Of a stretch of DNA of 64,000 nt, positions 39,253 through 51,600 are shown one piece after another (position 1 is the first letter of the stretch; the number at the start of each line of letters is the position of its first letter). A model generated the notes under the pieces. That model had not been told where the DNA came from. It searched no databases and worked only from the letters and a program-made list of their open reading frames with translations. The DNA comes from Oxyruncus cristatus (taxonomy: Eukaryota; Chordata; Aves; Passeriformes; Cotingidae), in the NCBI GenBank assembly GCA_013399855.1, contig VXAY01007404.1:929831-993830 (forward strand), given 5' to 3'. A program made the translations under genes and the position numbers.

Positions 39253-42200
39253 CAGAAGCCCCCAAAACTGAGACTTTATCCCCTTTTTTCAAGCATCTAA
39301 CTCAGATTCAAAGTCGCTAAGATGTAGAAAATTATATAAAAAGTTAACTTAGTGTTAATTTAGTTGTCTCTCTTGCAGATATTCCCTCCTGACACAGTTT
39401 CTGCTCAGCATTAAGATCACCAGAAATGTCATCATACCAAAAAAATTGTAAGACAGCAAGCTAATTTAGACACTCTTGGATATACTGAGATGTGGAATTA
39501 GGGTGACAATATAAAAACTAACATGCTTTAGTTACAATGGCAGTGTCTAATGTGCACTTGTATTATTTTCCTGTAAGGAATATGTCTATCATTTAAAGAA
39601 ATTTATCCTTCAGATTCATACATATCTAGTAAAAAATATGGCCATAAAGGATTGCATTGAATTATTCACAGCTGTGGGTAGCAAATATATTTCCAAATTC
39701 TAAAAAGAAATTGCATATTAAAATAATTATTCTTGTTAATTTTTCATTAATAATTAAACAGTACTAGATGATTTTCAAATACAGATAAAGAAGAGCAGTT
39801 TCACAGGATCAATTCTAGTTTTTACATCAGTGTTGCAGAAATTAGTAAAATATGAATAAAGGAAACATTACAGACATTCTCATTGGTGACATATATAATG
39901 CAATTTACTCTAGAAATTTACCTACTGTATCAAAGATGTTTCTGTTCACACCTATGAATACCATTCTTGCCCCCTGGAGTTACACTAGTGTTTGATTTAT
40001 TTATATTTTTCTGTCTCATTTAAATGTAGTGATTGAATCAACTATCGAGACATTTCACAAAAAGCAAATAACTTTTTGACTTCTTTAAAAGAAGTGAGCA
40101 GTAAGGAAAATTGCCAGAGAGAAATAGCTTTCACTAGAGAATCTGTGTTGGTCGTGGGATAATTCCAAGTTTAAAACAATTCCAGCTTCAAAGACATTAA
40201 CAACAAAGAGCTGTCTCATGAAACAATGCTAATCATCACATAATCTGAAAGTAGTCAAACAACCTCTGGCATGGGAGATGATATCACATGCACAGTTGTA
40301 AGAACATTTGGAGCAGCAGCAACACAATTTACAGGCAGTGATATTGAAGTTAGTAGTAAATGGTATCATGTCACAAACATCAGTGGGAACAACGCAGCAT
40401 GTAGTTCAGAATCACTAATTCAAGTTGTGAACATCAGCTACATCCTTGTGACGGATACCGAGGTGAGTTGCCCTGGTTATATACTGGAATTCAAACCACT
40501 GCAATGTCTCAGAAACAAAGTTTCAATGACAAGGTAAAAGCTGAATGGTAGTTTTAGTAATATGACCGAAACACTTCAACCAGCCCACAACTGCCTCCTG
40601 ACTCACACTGTCCTTGTTCCTCAAGATCTACTTCAGTTAAACATGTAGTGTCTGTCATTTTCTGTCCCAGGAACCACAAATATCGATAACAAATCTGTAT
40701 GATGGATTTTAAAGTGAAAGGAAGCTTAAAGAAAGGACCTGGTTCCTGCCCCTCGTTCAATTAACCTTTCTTAATTTTGAAGCAGAGCAGACCATTCATG
40801 AGACACAGCCCAAGTTCAACTGTATAAGCTGAACTTATTTGGCTTATAAGCTATAGTAAGTACTCCCATTTTCTCTATAGGACAGGAGCAGCTATTACCA
40901 ATTAGATTTTGGTTTCTCTCTTCTCCTCCCCATCAGTCTGCACCCCAAAGGAAAGGTAAAAGCATGAGAATACTTTGCTAGCACTTCACAGCAAAATTCC
41001 TGTGAATATTTCCTAACAAATTGGGCTACAATGCTGCAGAAGAAAGGGACTGTAAACTATGACAAAGGGAAAAGTGACATCTCTGACCAGGTTGTTGTAA
41101 AACTGCAGTCAGTACAGTACAGTGACTAAGAAAATAATCCTGTTATACTAGCTCAACCACAGTACACGATTATGTGTTTTCTGGGCCAGAAGTGTGAGTC
41201 CTAATGTCTTGTTGCATTAACGGAACTTACTCGTAACTATCAAAAAATACACCAAACCCAACCCAAAAATATACCCTAATCTCTTTGTTTTATGCCATGG
41301 AAATGTAGATTGCCGCTATGTTGTTGGCATCAACATCGATGGCTGTGAACCATAATTTCAGGTGAGATACTGCAATCGATTTTGTCAAGAATTAATGTTT
41401 AGTGTTTTTCAGCACAGGATGCTACATCTATGAAGGAACATTAGTTCATCCATTTTCATCCCTTTCTCAAAAACTGTTTAGCATTTATTTAGCTTAGAAA
41501 TATCCAGAAGACTTCTGTCCCTGGCCCGACACGTGCCACAGACTATCGTACAGTAGTTTTTGGCCTTTATAAGAGAACACCAATGTCTAATTCCTTAAAA
41601 AAGAAGATCCGAATCTGCAATTAAAATAGATTGCATTAAGAAAATGGAAAGTAAAAAGAATATCCTTTTGCAGGAGCTAGAAATATCTTAGCTAGAACCA
41701 CATTATTTTGGTGTGAAAATGTCAAAATGGCCTCAGGAAATCAATCAGGGTTTTCACTGTTGATGAAAGCAAAGGACACACTGGGAATACGAACAGACTG
41801 ATGTGTTGTTAGTTTCCAGTTCAGGAGATCACTTTGAAGTGGCTGCAAGTTAGTTTCCAGGAGTACAGAACATCATCAGAAGCTGTATTTTTTTTATCTT
41901 TCTTAAAATCATGACTAATGTGCTTCAGCAAGCCAATGCCTGAGTGAACCAAAGCTGAGGCATTCCAAATAGCTGTCATCTCTGAAACAAATAAGTAACT
42001 TGAAAAAATCTGAAAGTCTGAAGGTTTCGGTAATGGTAAGTCCATGGTAACGTAGTTTGATTACTAAAATATATAGACCATATTCCTTAAGTGGCTTCAT
42101 CCTTGGAAATACTGTCTTGATTTAAAAAAATTATACCCACTGGTCCTAACTTGTTACTGAACACTTTACCAGCCATGAACATAATTTAGTATCCACAGCT

Positions 42201-42564
42201 GAACACAGAGTAAGAGTGTGTGATTCATCGGGCCAAATGCAGGTTTCTTCAGCTAAACTAATAGTCTAAACAACTTCTGTGGTCAGTACAGTGAAGTTAG
42301 CTCATGCTTGTATTGTTGTTTGAAATAGATCTTCTAATCATACTCTAAAATCAATGTTTACCTCTATCGAAGTCACTTTCAAGGGAATTCCTGGGACACT
42401 GATTTCTGCAAAGTAGACTTTCAACTTTATTTGAGGTAAAACACAACCCTTACTGTAATTTCTGCCTTCAATTTTCACTCTTTTAATTATATAATTAATG
42501 GTGTTCCATGAAAACTTGGTTGTTTCCTTCTGATGGTTTGAACTACATGAATAAAAAATAAGGC

Positions 42565-42605
42565 AAAAAAAAAAAAGATGTACTCCTGGTGAAAAAAAAA
42601 AAAAA
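42565..42605. repeat. Two poly(A) runs
   Basis: Runs of 12 A (42565-42576) and 14 A (42592-42605) separated by a short unique spacer. Confidence 0.85.
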
Positions 42606-43124
42606 TAAAAAACCCGAAGGCTGACAGCAGGAGAAAATCACTTCTTTCCAATGTACATGAGGCAATGATGAGGAAAGTACTAAAAGTCAGAGGAAAATTA
42701 GCAGGCCAGATGGCTGGTGAAACAGTGATAAAATGACAGGAAAACGAAAAACCTAATAAAAATGAGCAAGTGACTATAGGAAGTGCATGCAAGGCATTAG
42801 AAATTAAATCATAAAGAACCAGATAAAATAAAGAGTACTATTGGAAGATACAGAAGCCAGAAAATCAGAAGATTTTATATAGGGTAAGGGCCAAAAAAGG
42901 TGACATGTAGAAACAGATGTTTCCCTGTGGCAAACTGATGAAGAGCCACATGAGTAGGGTGTAAAGTTACTAAATATATAACTTATGCACATTATTGATA
43001 TGTGATTTTTAGGCTTGTTTTATAGGAGGGATCAAGAACTCCTAGAGACAAAGAGAAAAATTAGTGTGAACTGCTGTAAATAGTAACAGTGGTAGTAATG
43101 ATAATGGTATTCCACCCTCTGCAG

Positions 43125-43260
43125 TGATTGTCATTATAGACTTCAAAGCATCACAGAAGCATTAATGAACCCTTATGTGATGTCTCTGAAGTAAGTGAGG
43201 TTTTATCTGCTGCTTGCAGACAAGGAGATTGAGCATATAAAAGTTGACATAAAATTATAC
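43125..43260 (+). repeat. Ancient MIR/L2-like repeat fragment
   Basis: Contains, in order, 'cttcaaagcatcacagaagc', 'attaatgaaccc', 'gaagtaagtgaggttttatc', and 'acaaggagattgagcat', which follows the conserved tail region of old amniote SINE/LINE families. Highly diverged; family uncertain. Confidence 0.4.
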
Positions 43261-44504
43261 CACAAATTAATAGAAAATACAGAAATAATTAAAAAAAAAA
43301 ATCTTATGCCCTAATGTAGCTAACAGAAAATGCTTGTAAAATGTCACAGAGTTTTTTCAAGTGGCTACAAAACTTGTTTGCAAGGGGTGTTTTCCATTTT
43401 CAGCAAAGTCAACAAGAATTTTCACTTGCCTTTAGTGCAGTGGAATGCAAAGATCCTGATGCATTTCACATACAATTTGGGCAATTGGGTTAAAGCTGTT
43501 AGAGTGTGAAATAGAGAAATGGTACATTGCAAAGGGCAGTTATCATGAATTTAGCATTTTGTCCCAACAATAGTACTTCAGTCACACATTTTGTTCTTTC
43601 TCGGGTGAGATCTCATTATAAAACATGAAGAATTTTAATATAGGACTAAAACTGAATTCAGAGTAGAATATGAATCTGCTCACCAAACAGGATTAAAAAA
43701 AACACACAAACACTAACCCCTGAAAACCCAAACCAAAACTTTTTTACTAATTAAAGAACAATGCTTCAGGATTTCATTTCACTATTCAATCTATTACTCA
43801 GCTAAAAAAAATTAAAATCCTGGTTCAATTGATGACTGGAAACTTTATTCATCCTCACACCAAAATATTCTTAGTTTAGATCTGTAGACCTGTGAAATCC
43901 ACACAGACTCACAAATCTTTATCTTAAAAGTGTTTCATTATTTGGCTGCAAATAGTTCTGATATCTGTAAAGACCACAGACACCTTCATATACCTACTCA
44001 GTATATGAAAGTATAGTGTATAAAAGTAACGTGCTATCATCACTAGATGTAAAGAATCTGCAGATAAGCAAGTTGTCCTTTGTTAGGTTTTTCCCTTGTA
44101 TAGCTTTGAAACATGTGTAGCATAATAAATACAACAAAAAATGCTTCTCTGTCCAAATGAGAAAAATGGAAATGAGCTACTTTGCAGCAAGTATACAAAT
44201 GAACTCAAAGCTATGACGTGTTTGGTTCAGGCTGGGGCTTATCAAGAGATACCAGTGACAGCACATAGCAAGGAGGCATTCAGCTGTCATTTTTCCCCAT
44301 CAGAGGGGCAAATTCAGCACTTAGGTGCAGAGCACAACCTGAATGTGCTGATGGAGGGGTGTTATCAACAGTCGAATTAGAACATATCAATGGTGTTTTA
44401 AGGTACTTTCCAAACACATTTTACTCAAATTGAGGAGAGGTTTTTCAGGAAGTGGTTCAAGACTATACACTTGATTTAATTTTCTTATGTTTTGTGGTTA
44501 ACTT

Positions 44505-44537
44505 CTTTTTTTTTGTTTGATTTGTTTTCAGGTGAGT
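44505..44537 (+). promoter_or_regulatory. Recursive-splice-site-like sequence
   Basis: A pyrimidine tract beginning at about 44502 runs into TTTTCAG, ending at 44531, with GTGAGT immediately after (44532-44537). Acceptor and donor consensus are directly juxtaposed, as at zero-nucleotide recursive splice sites of long vertebrate introns. The match is seen; use in vivo is inferred. Confidence 0.3.
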
Positions 44538-47359
44538 CAAGGTACACACTTTTCTGGGGTCTTTTGTCCAAAATTTCACAATTATCCCCACCTTCTCTGC
44601 TTTCACTCCCAGTCTGGAGCTATTTCAGAGCACATGACCTCAATATATTCTGGATGAAATTAAGAAACAAAATAAATTCCCTGTGCACCCCTTGTTGTGC
44701 GTTCCCCACATGGAAACAGAACAGAGCTAGTCCCAAGTGGGAGCTGGGAACTTTGAGTGCAGCTGCCAGGTCCTCTGCACCACCTGCTGTCTCCTAAAAG
44801 TCACTCTCTTGGCTACTGTCTGATAGGTTTGTATTACTACTGTGGGCAAAGCTGGAACCAAACTTGCTTAATTCTGTCTTTGATTCAGTGATATGACACC
44901 TGCAAGTACTTTGTTGACAACATAGGTTTATAATTTAGCAAAAATAAAATTATAAATTAAAGTGTTTTCAAAATTAAAGCAGTAGACAAAATGTCATTAC
45001 TCAAATCTCTGACAAAGAACATTTGTTACTCCTCTTATTCTTAGAGAGGAAAAAATAGTGTTTGAACTAAGAATATTTGTGTTCATTTTCCAGTTGAATA
45101 AGTATGTTAGTGAAATGGATACCAACATGATTCCTATGTTATTTGGGGTCACAAAATAGAAATACACCATTGAAAAGAGCAAGCTGGCCATAGTTCTTCC
45201 ACTTAGGCTTATAATACCAACAATCAATAGCACAATGTCTATCTACAAGCCTTTCAATTTAATTACAGTTGGAATACCTTATCAAAAAGAGAAAGTCCAG
45301 CCATATCAAGGACAAAAGAAATTAGGTTAAAGTTAGTCTAAGAAAGATCAGTTTGTTGCACACTTACACAATGGAACAAATAGGAACATTAGTGATGAAG
45401 ATTCAGTGAATTTACTCCTCTTTTTCCTTGTGAAAAGGTGATTAAAGCATTTTCCAAATGCATCTGATATTAGAACATATTTAATTAATCTCATTGTTGG
45501 TGTTCAGCCCATTTACTTAAGTCATTTATGTACGAATTGGCATTGTCCTCCATCTCTTGTTGGTTTTATGTAGAATCAGTTTCAAAATTATGAAATAATA
45601 ATAAAAGCTATACATGGGGTAGATTGGAATGTTGTACGAAGCTACATCAAGAGGTTCTTTTCAGAATGAGTTGTCAGAAATAGAAACAACTAAGGGAGAA
45701 ATTAAAAGATCAATAATCACCTAATGAGAGAAAAACCCCAACAACAAACAAAAATTAAACTGCATATTGTCTTTCAATAGCTGCAAGTAGCATGTCTGAC
45801 TGAAATTAAAGAAACCAATTTAACCCACAGTTGTGACCTGGGGAAAATGTTTAATATAAGCAGTGATAGATCTAGGGGACAGTTTTATATGAATGAAAAA
45901 TTTTCCCAGGAAAGGTTTTTCTGGGAAAAAAAAGAAGTGCTTTTGTAGGTTATATGACACATTTTTGTAAAATACATGAACAAATTGGAATCAAACTGAT
46001 TTTTGAAAGTGAAAGAAAGAAAATGTATCTAGTGTTGGTCATAGCTGGTAAGAGTAAATGAGAAGGGCTGGAAAGAAGCCAGAGGAGACTGATGACTGGC
46101 AAGTGGTAAGAATAGGAATGACTTCCTGTGGAACACAGCATCAGGAACTTGGAAGATCATAGGCCCCTCAGATCTTGGCAAATTTACATCTTCCAGAAAG
46201 TCAGCTGGATTTAACAGCATGGCAACATCCTGCACAGCTGGGGGCAACAAAAAGAAATTTGAAGCTGGTGTTCCTTTCCTGCTGGGTTTTTAGATCTCCA
46301 GTTGAGAGGCAGCAGGCAGCCCCAGCAGAGTACCTTTATGTGTGTACTTGTTTCATGTCAAAATAGGGAATAAACTGTTGGAGTAGTGCAGCAAAAGAGA
46401 GGAAGCTTGAGGTTTTCTGAAGGAGGCTCACCAGCTGCACACATAAAAATGTTCTGCTGGGAAAAGAGAGAACTAATATTCCAAGGACATTTATGGGGAA
46501 ACAGAAACAATATAATGAGCAAAGAATGGGCAAAACAAGTAGATAATGAGTTGATACTACTGTAGTCATTACAGAAGAATTGAGACGCTGTAAAAAAAGC
46601 TGGGGAGAAGATGACTAAGGGCATGCCATCAGGGACAAATCAAAAACTTAATGGTCTATAGGAAGTACAAAGTTTATTTCTAAAAGGGTATATTGGGCCA
46701 TTAGAGACCTGTCAACTAAGCAGGAAGGAAAAGAAGAAAGCAACATAAATGTTATCCATCTGAGAGCAAAAGATAACACATTCATTTCTCTGTCATTAAA
46801 GTCAGAAATTTTTCAGGTATTTCTGTTTTTTTTGATTGCTTTTGTGTATTTGTTTGTTCGTACTATTAAATTCACTCTCAATGAAATTTTATTTCTATTT
46901 ATCTTAGTGTTTCTTAGTACAATATGTACATAAACTCAGGGAATACATTCCAAGAAAGACTTGTGCATCATGTCCAAAGTAAGCGGCAACTCAAGATACT
47001 TCATCCTTCCAAATTCAGCTTTATCTTCTCTTTATGGTATTTTCCTTCTTGGAAGTTCTGAAAAGAAATACTTCCAACAATAGGATGGCATTTAAATGAT
47101 AAACAAGGCAATTAATATTGTCTGTCAGAAGTTCATGCCATGTTATGAAATATTATAATTGTGGAGGACAGATCTATAGTTAGAAATTGAAATTATCTGT
47201 TTCCATATATAAGAGGAGATATAGTGGGAACGTCAACAGATGAGGAAGAATATATAGTAGAAAACAGTACTGAGGTACAGAAAGAGAATAGAAAATATAA
47301 AGCAAAACCTGATATATATTTATATTTATAAAATATAAAAGAGATTATTTCCTTGTGCT

Positions 47360-47590
47360 TTCCTGACTAATTGTATAAATCCTAAAATTAATATTTTAAT
47401 TTCTTTATTTATTTAATTTATTTATTCTTCCATTTTTCTTATGCTTCTGCTGTTTCATAAAGCTCCACAAGTCATAATAATTAATTTTATTTAATTTCAA
47501 TTGGCAATGAGATTTTAATTACATTAAAAGCTAATAATTAATATCCAAAATTAAAATTATTTAAGTGAGCTACAAAGATAACTATTTCTT
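47360..47590. promoter_or_regulatory. Enhancer-like AT-rich cluster, unproven
   Basis: Dense TAATTA/ATTAAT-type homeodomain motifs (for example AATAATTAATTTT and GCTAATAATTAATA) in non-repetitive DNA directly next to the minus-strand LTR. It could also be an AT-rich patch of no function. Confidence 0.2.
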
Positions 47591-47632
47591 ATATGAGAAA
47601 CAATCATTAAGGGAGAAATGTTGCTAGTCGGA

Positions 47633-48640
47633 TGTGGTGGGCTGACCCTGGTTGGACAGCCGGTACCCACCAAAGCCACTCTATCACTCCCATCCTCAGA
47701 TGGACAGGGGAGACAAAATATAATGAAAGGCTAGTGGGTTGAGATAAGGACAGGGAGAGATCACTCAGCATTTACTCTCATGGGCAAAACAGACTTGGAG
47801 AAAATAAACAAATAAATGAAAGTAAAATAAAATAAAAACAAATCAAGATAAAATAATTTAAAAAAAAAAATATCTAAAACACCTTCCCCCCACTCCTCTC
47901 TTCTTCCTGGGCTTAACTTCACACCCTAATTCTCTACCTCCTCCCCGCCAAGGGGGTCGTAGTTGGATGGGAAATGGGATTTGTGGTCAGTTCATCACAC
48001 ATGGTCTCTGTGGCTCCTTCCTCCTCAGGGTGAGGACTCCTCACACCCTTCCCCTGCTCCATCATGGGATCCCTCCCACAGGAGATAGCCCTCCATCAAC
48101 TTCTATGTGAGTCCTTCTCACACACTGTAGCTATTCATGAGCTGCTCCAACATGGGTCTCTCCTATGGAATGGAATGCAGTCCTTCAGGAACAGACTTCT
48201 CCAGTGTGGTTCCCTCACATGGTCACAGCCTCTTTTGGGCATGGAGTTTTCCATGGGCTGCAAGTGGATCTCTACTCCCCATGGACCTCCTCGGGCTGCA
48301 GGTGCACAGCTGCCTCACCACGATCTGCACCACAGGCTGCAGGGCAGTCTCTGCTTCAGCACCTGGAGCACCTCCTGCCCCTCCTTCTTCGCTGACCTGG
48401 GTGTCTGCAGGGCTGTTTCTCTCACTTCTCTCTGTCTGCAATTTTACAGTTTTCTTTTTTTCCCCCTTCTTAAATATGTTACCCCCAAAGTGTTACCACC
48501 ACCTTGGCCAGCAGTGGGTCCACCTTGGAGCCAGCTGGCATTGGCTTTGTCATATATGGGGGAAGCTTCTGTGAGCTTCTCACAGAAACAATCCCTGTAG
48601 TCCTTCTGCTACCAAAACCTTGTCATGCAAAACCAATATA
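47633..48640 (-). mobile_element. Solo LTR, second avian ERVL-type family, minus strand
   Basis: A block of about 1 kb starts TGTGGTGGG and ends AACCAATATA, consistent with LTR edges. On the minus strand the motif CCTTATCTCAACCC sits about 110 bases before the 3' end and is followed by a CTCCCCTGTCC segment. This parallels the R/U5 layout of the LTR at 35.23 kb and supports the minus orientation. The long U3 (about 48050-48320) is built of degenerate modules around CTCC..CATGG. A TATTTAAG TATA-like box lies at 48469-48476. CTAGT occurs just outside both ends (47624-47628 and 48642-48646), but the spacing to the LTR edges is imperfect, so a target duplication is not certain. The 178-codon frame inside (48064-48600) is repeat sequence, not a gene. 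Confidence 0.82.
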
Positions 48641-51600
48641 TCTAGTTATAACATACTTTATTTCTATTTAATTGCCATAAGAACAATTTATTCACAATTT
48701 CTTAATTTTTGTGCTGTCGTTAACTTAAGAAATAAAAATACATTGCTTCATAAGCAATGTCACTTGCATTTGGAAACACAAAAAAAATATGTGATATATT
48801 TTGATTTTTAGAAGAATGCAACTACCAAAAAGCTTCAGCTATACTACTTCCCAGGTTCCTGTGTCTATATGTTCCCAAGCTAATGTAACAGGAAAAAAGC
48901 TCAAACCTTGTGAAATATTGAGCACCCTTCAATCGCCTTGTGTGGATTGAATAAGAAATTCATGAATGTTTATGATTGGAAAAAACTGTTAAAAATGCAC
49001 AATGAATGTTGCTACTTTCCAACTATCTTGTTTTGAATCTCTGCTCTAAATGACTACCATAGATATCATTTAAATTATGTCACAAAACAGAAATCTGTCT
49101 CCATCAGCTTAAATTTAACTATTTGTATGGAACTTCATTATTTCACATCTTAAGTTTCACTGGTATTCACCTTCTTCGAGTTTGGGAAGTAGCCCTGTCT
49201 GGATAGCACTTCACTGTGCTCATATTAAAGGCTGTGGTGAGTTTAAACTCAACGTGGTAAGGATTTAAGTGCATGTAGTAAGATGCTTCCTAATCTGGTC
49301 TACCACTTCAACAGGACTTCTTCAGCTATACACAACGTTTGCTTACTTCTGAAGATGGAGACAAAACAAAAAATTATGTTCAAAGGAAAATATCAGCAGG
49401 CATTCTACCTATCAGCAGGTGTTTGGAAACAGTAGGATTTCCACGTTTATTTTCTATAACTCCCATAATTACCGCCTCTGTACTTGCTGTAACGATGGCA
49501 CAGCAGGTGGCAATTTGCATGTCTTAATGCTGCAATGCTCCTTATTAGAAGTACCATTTTGGGATAACATCCAAACTACCCACCACAATTTGGATCTTTT
49601 CTGTATAATCAGTTTTTCTGACTCACTTTCAGCACAAAAGAAGCATTTTAGTTTATGATCCACATAATATAAATTCTAACAGCATTTGCATGCAGGTAGC
49701 ATTTTTTTGCATTCCTGTGCAAAACTATCCTCAATCATGTTTAACAAAATTTGGTTGTGGATGGTTCTATGGATCTATTTTTTCTTCTCAGAAATTTATA
49801 TTTGACTGAATGTAATGTTTCACAAAAGTTGCTGACGTGAAAGTCTTTGAACCTGAAGCTCTTCCTTCCCTGCAGAACAGATCCTTTACTGCATTGAGAG
49901 ATACCTTCAGCTTCCATATTTTCTATACCTTTAAACCCTTTGTACTTCCTCAGGGATTTCAATACAGGGATTGTGTTAATTTTAGATCACATGAATACCT
50001 CAAGTTATTAATGAATCACTATCAGTCTAAAGTGCATGCCATTTAAAGAAATACTATTGATTACTTTTAGCTTTTTAATTGAAGTATTTTAAAACAATAT
50101 TCTTCTGCCATAATAAACCCTACATAAGCGGTATTTTAGAGCTTCTCCAGGAAAATGTATAATTATAATAATACATCAAAGCGGTGAAATAATATTTCAC
50201 TTAATGCTAGCTGCTGTCAAATAAACAATTTAACTGAGAAAATAGACAAAACTACATTTCTCTTTTATCTCATCACCATGTGAAATAGTACTTCCTATTT
50301 ATCCTGCCCAGATTAAGAACTCTACATATGCATATTTTACCTGAACTATTAATTTTTTAAATCTTGAAATTTTGGCAGAAATTCTGGTAGGACATACTTT
50401 GTCTTGCCAATGGCAGTCTTCTTTATCAGCTGGATGAAATAAAGAAGTGCAATTATATCCCTTTTTTTTTGCTTTTAAGAGTGTTAAAGTTTGGTTTTTT
50501 TTTCCTCTTTCTACTAGGAAACACTGGTGAAAAGTGAAAAGAAATAAAATTGAGAAATGAACAGATTATTCACTAGCAATTGATTAAAATAGACAGGACT
50601 AGTCAAATATAGAAATCTACTCCAAATGCAGAATGCTGTAGAAAATCAACACAACTACATCTTCCATATCTTTATAAAAACTCCTTTTCAGACAAAAAAA
50701 GCAAAAACTGTTATCAGTAGCAACTCATATCTTGTAAAATGTGCATAATTCTTGTCTACTTGTCACTGTGGTTGCAAGTTAATTAAACAATATCACATTT
50801 TAAGATCCTTCATCACAGAGATAATATTCCTGAAAATCAGAACGTAGGATTAAGCCTAAATGATCAAATATGAGTGGAAGTGACAAATTAATAATAAAAG
50901 TAGATGATAACATACTTATGATTTTTTATTTAATCTCTACATTACACATTTAATTATGTCAATTTTTTAAAAAATCACACCTCAATCCTATTTAAAACTT
51001 GCAGTAATACACAAGATCATCCTTTCATTTTTGGTATATATCTCTGGGCCTTTTTTTAATCATATTATTTACTAAAGATTGTACTTTAAATCTGGTTTCC
51101 CTTTCTGTGCTTATAGACTAATTGCTGCATAATTTCATCTAAATGCCAATGTGCATGCCGTTTGCATACTCTAATATATCATGGTACCTTTCTGGGAAGT
51201 GCTCAGGGCCATAAATTAACTCTAATTTCCACTGCATTCTATAATTAGCAATTATTGGCGAGCTGAACATTTAAAACCAGAGCTACACATTTTCAGACAC
51301 TGACAAATATTTCACAAAATCTTTGTAATTTCGTAGATAATGGCAACTTAATGCACAATGTAAGTTAAGTGTGTTTCAAGGACATAAAGCACCTTGTAAT
51401 CTGCAATCCTTGATATTGTATCTTAAGCAAAGACCTGTCTGTACCACCTATATAATCTCAGTGTACCACCTATCCTAACCTAATCAGGATACAATCACAA
51501 CTAAGAATAGTAAGTGTACTAAAATAGTGTAACCAACAGCATGTGAGTGCCTTGTAATGCTGTGATGGCATAGCCAGACACCACATTTTGTGTAAACATG

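Larger units (their letters stand above)
35787..47632. other. Unique AT-rich noncoding stretch
   Basis: No gene recognised in about 11.8 kb. It contains a GC-richer block at 38880-39175 with an A-rich tail to 39252, a strong donor-like GAG|GTGAGTT at 40461, A-runs near 42565-42605, an ancient SINE-like fragment near 43125-43260, a recursive-splice-like site at 44531/44532, a GC-richer patch at about 44610-44800, and an AT-rich homeodomain-motif cluster at 47360-47590. Open frames reach 117 codons without known domains. Confidence 0.6.

Noticed and set aside
42487..42792. 101-codon hydrophobic minus-strand frame
   Set aside because: The phenylalanine stretches come from reading the two A-runs on the opposite strand.
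48064..48600. 178-codon open frame, the longest in the window
   Set aside because: It lies wholly inside the minus-strand ERVL-type LTR; the overlapping frames are a by-product of its modular repeats.
35229..48640. The two LTRs as ends of one provirus
   Set aside because: They differ in family, length and orientation, and there is no retroviral gag/pol/env reading between them.
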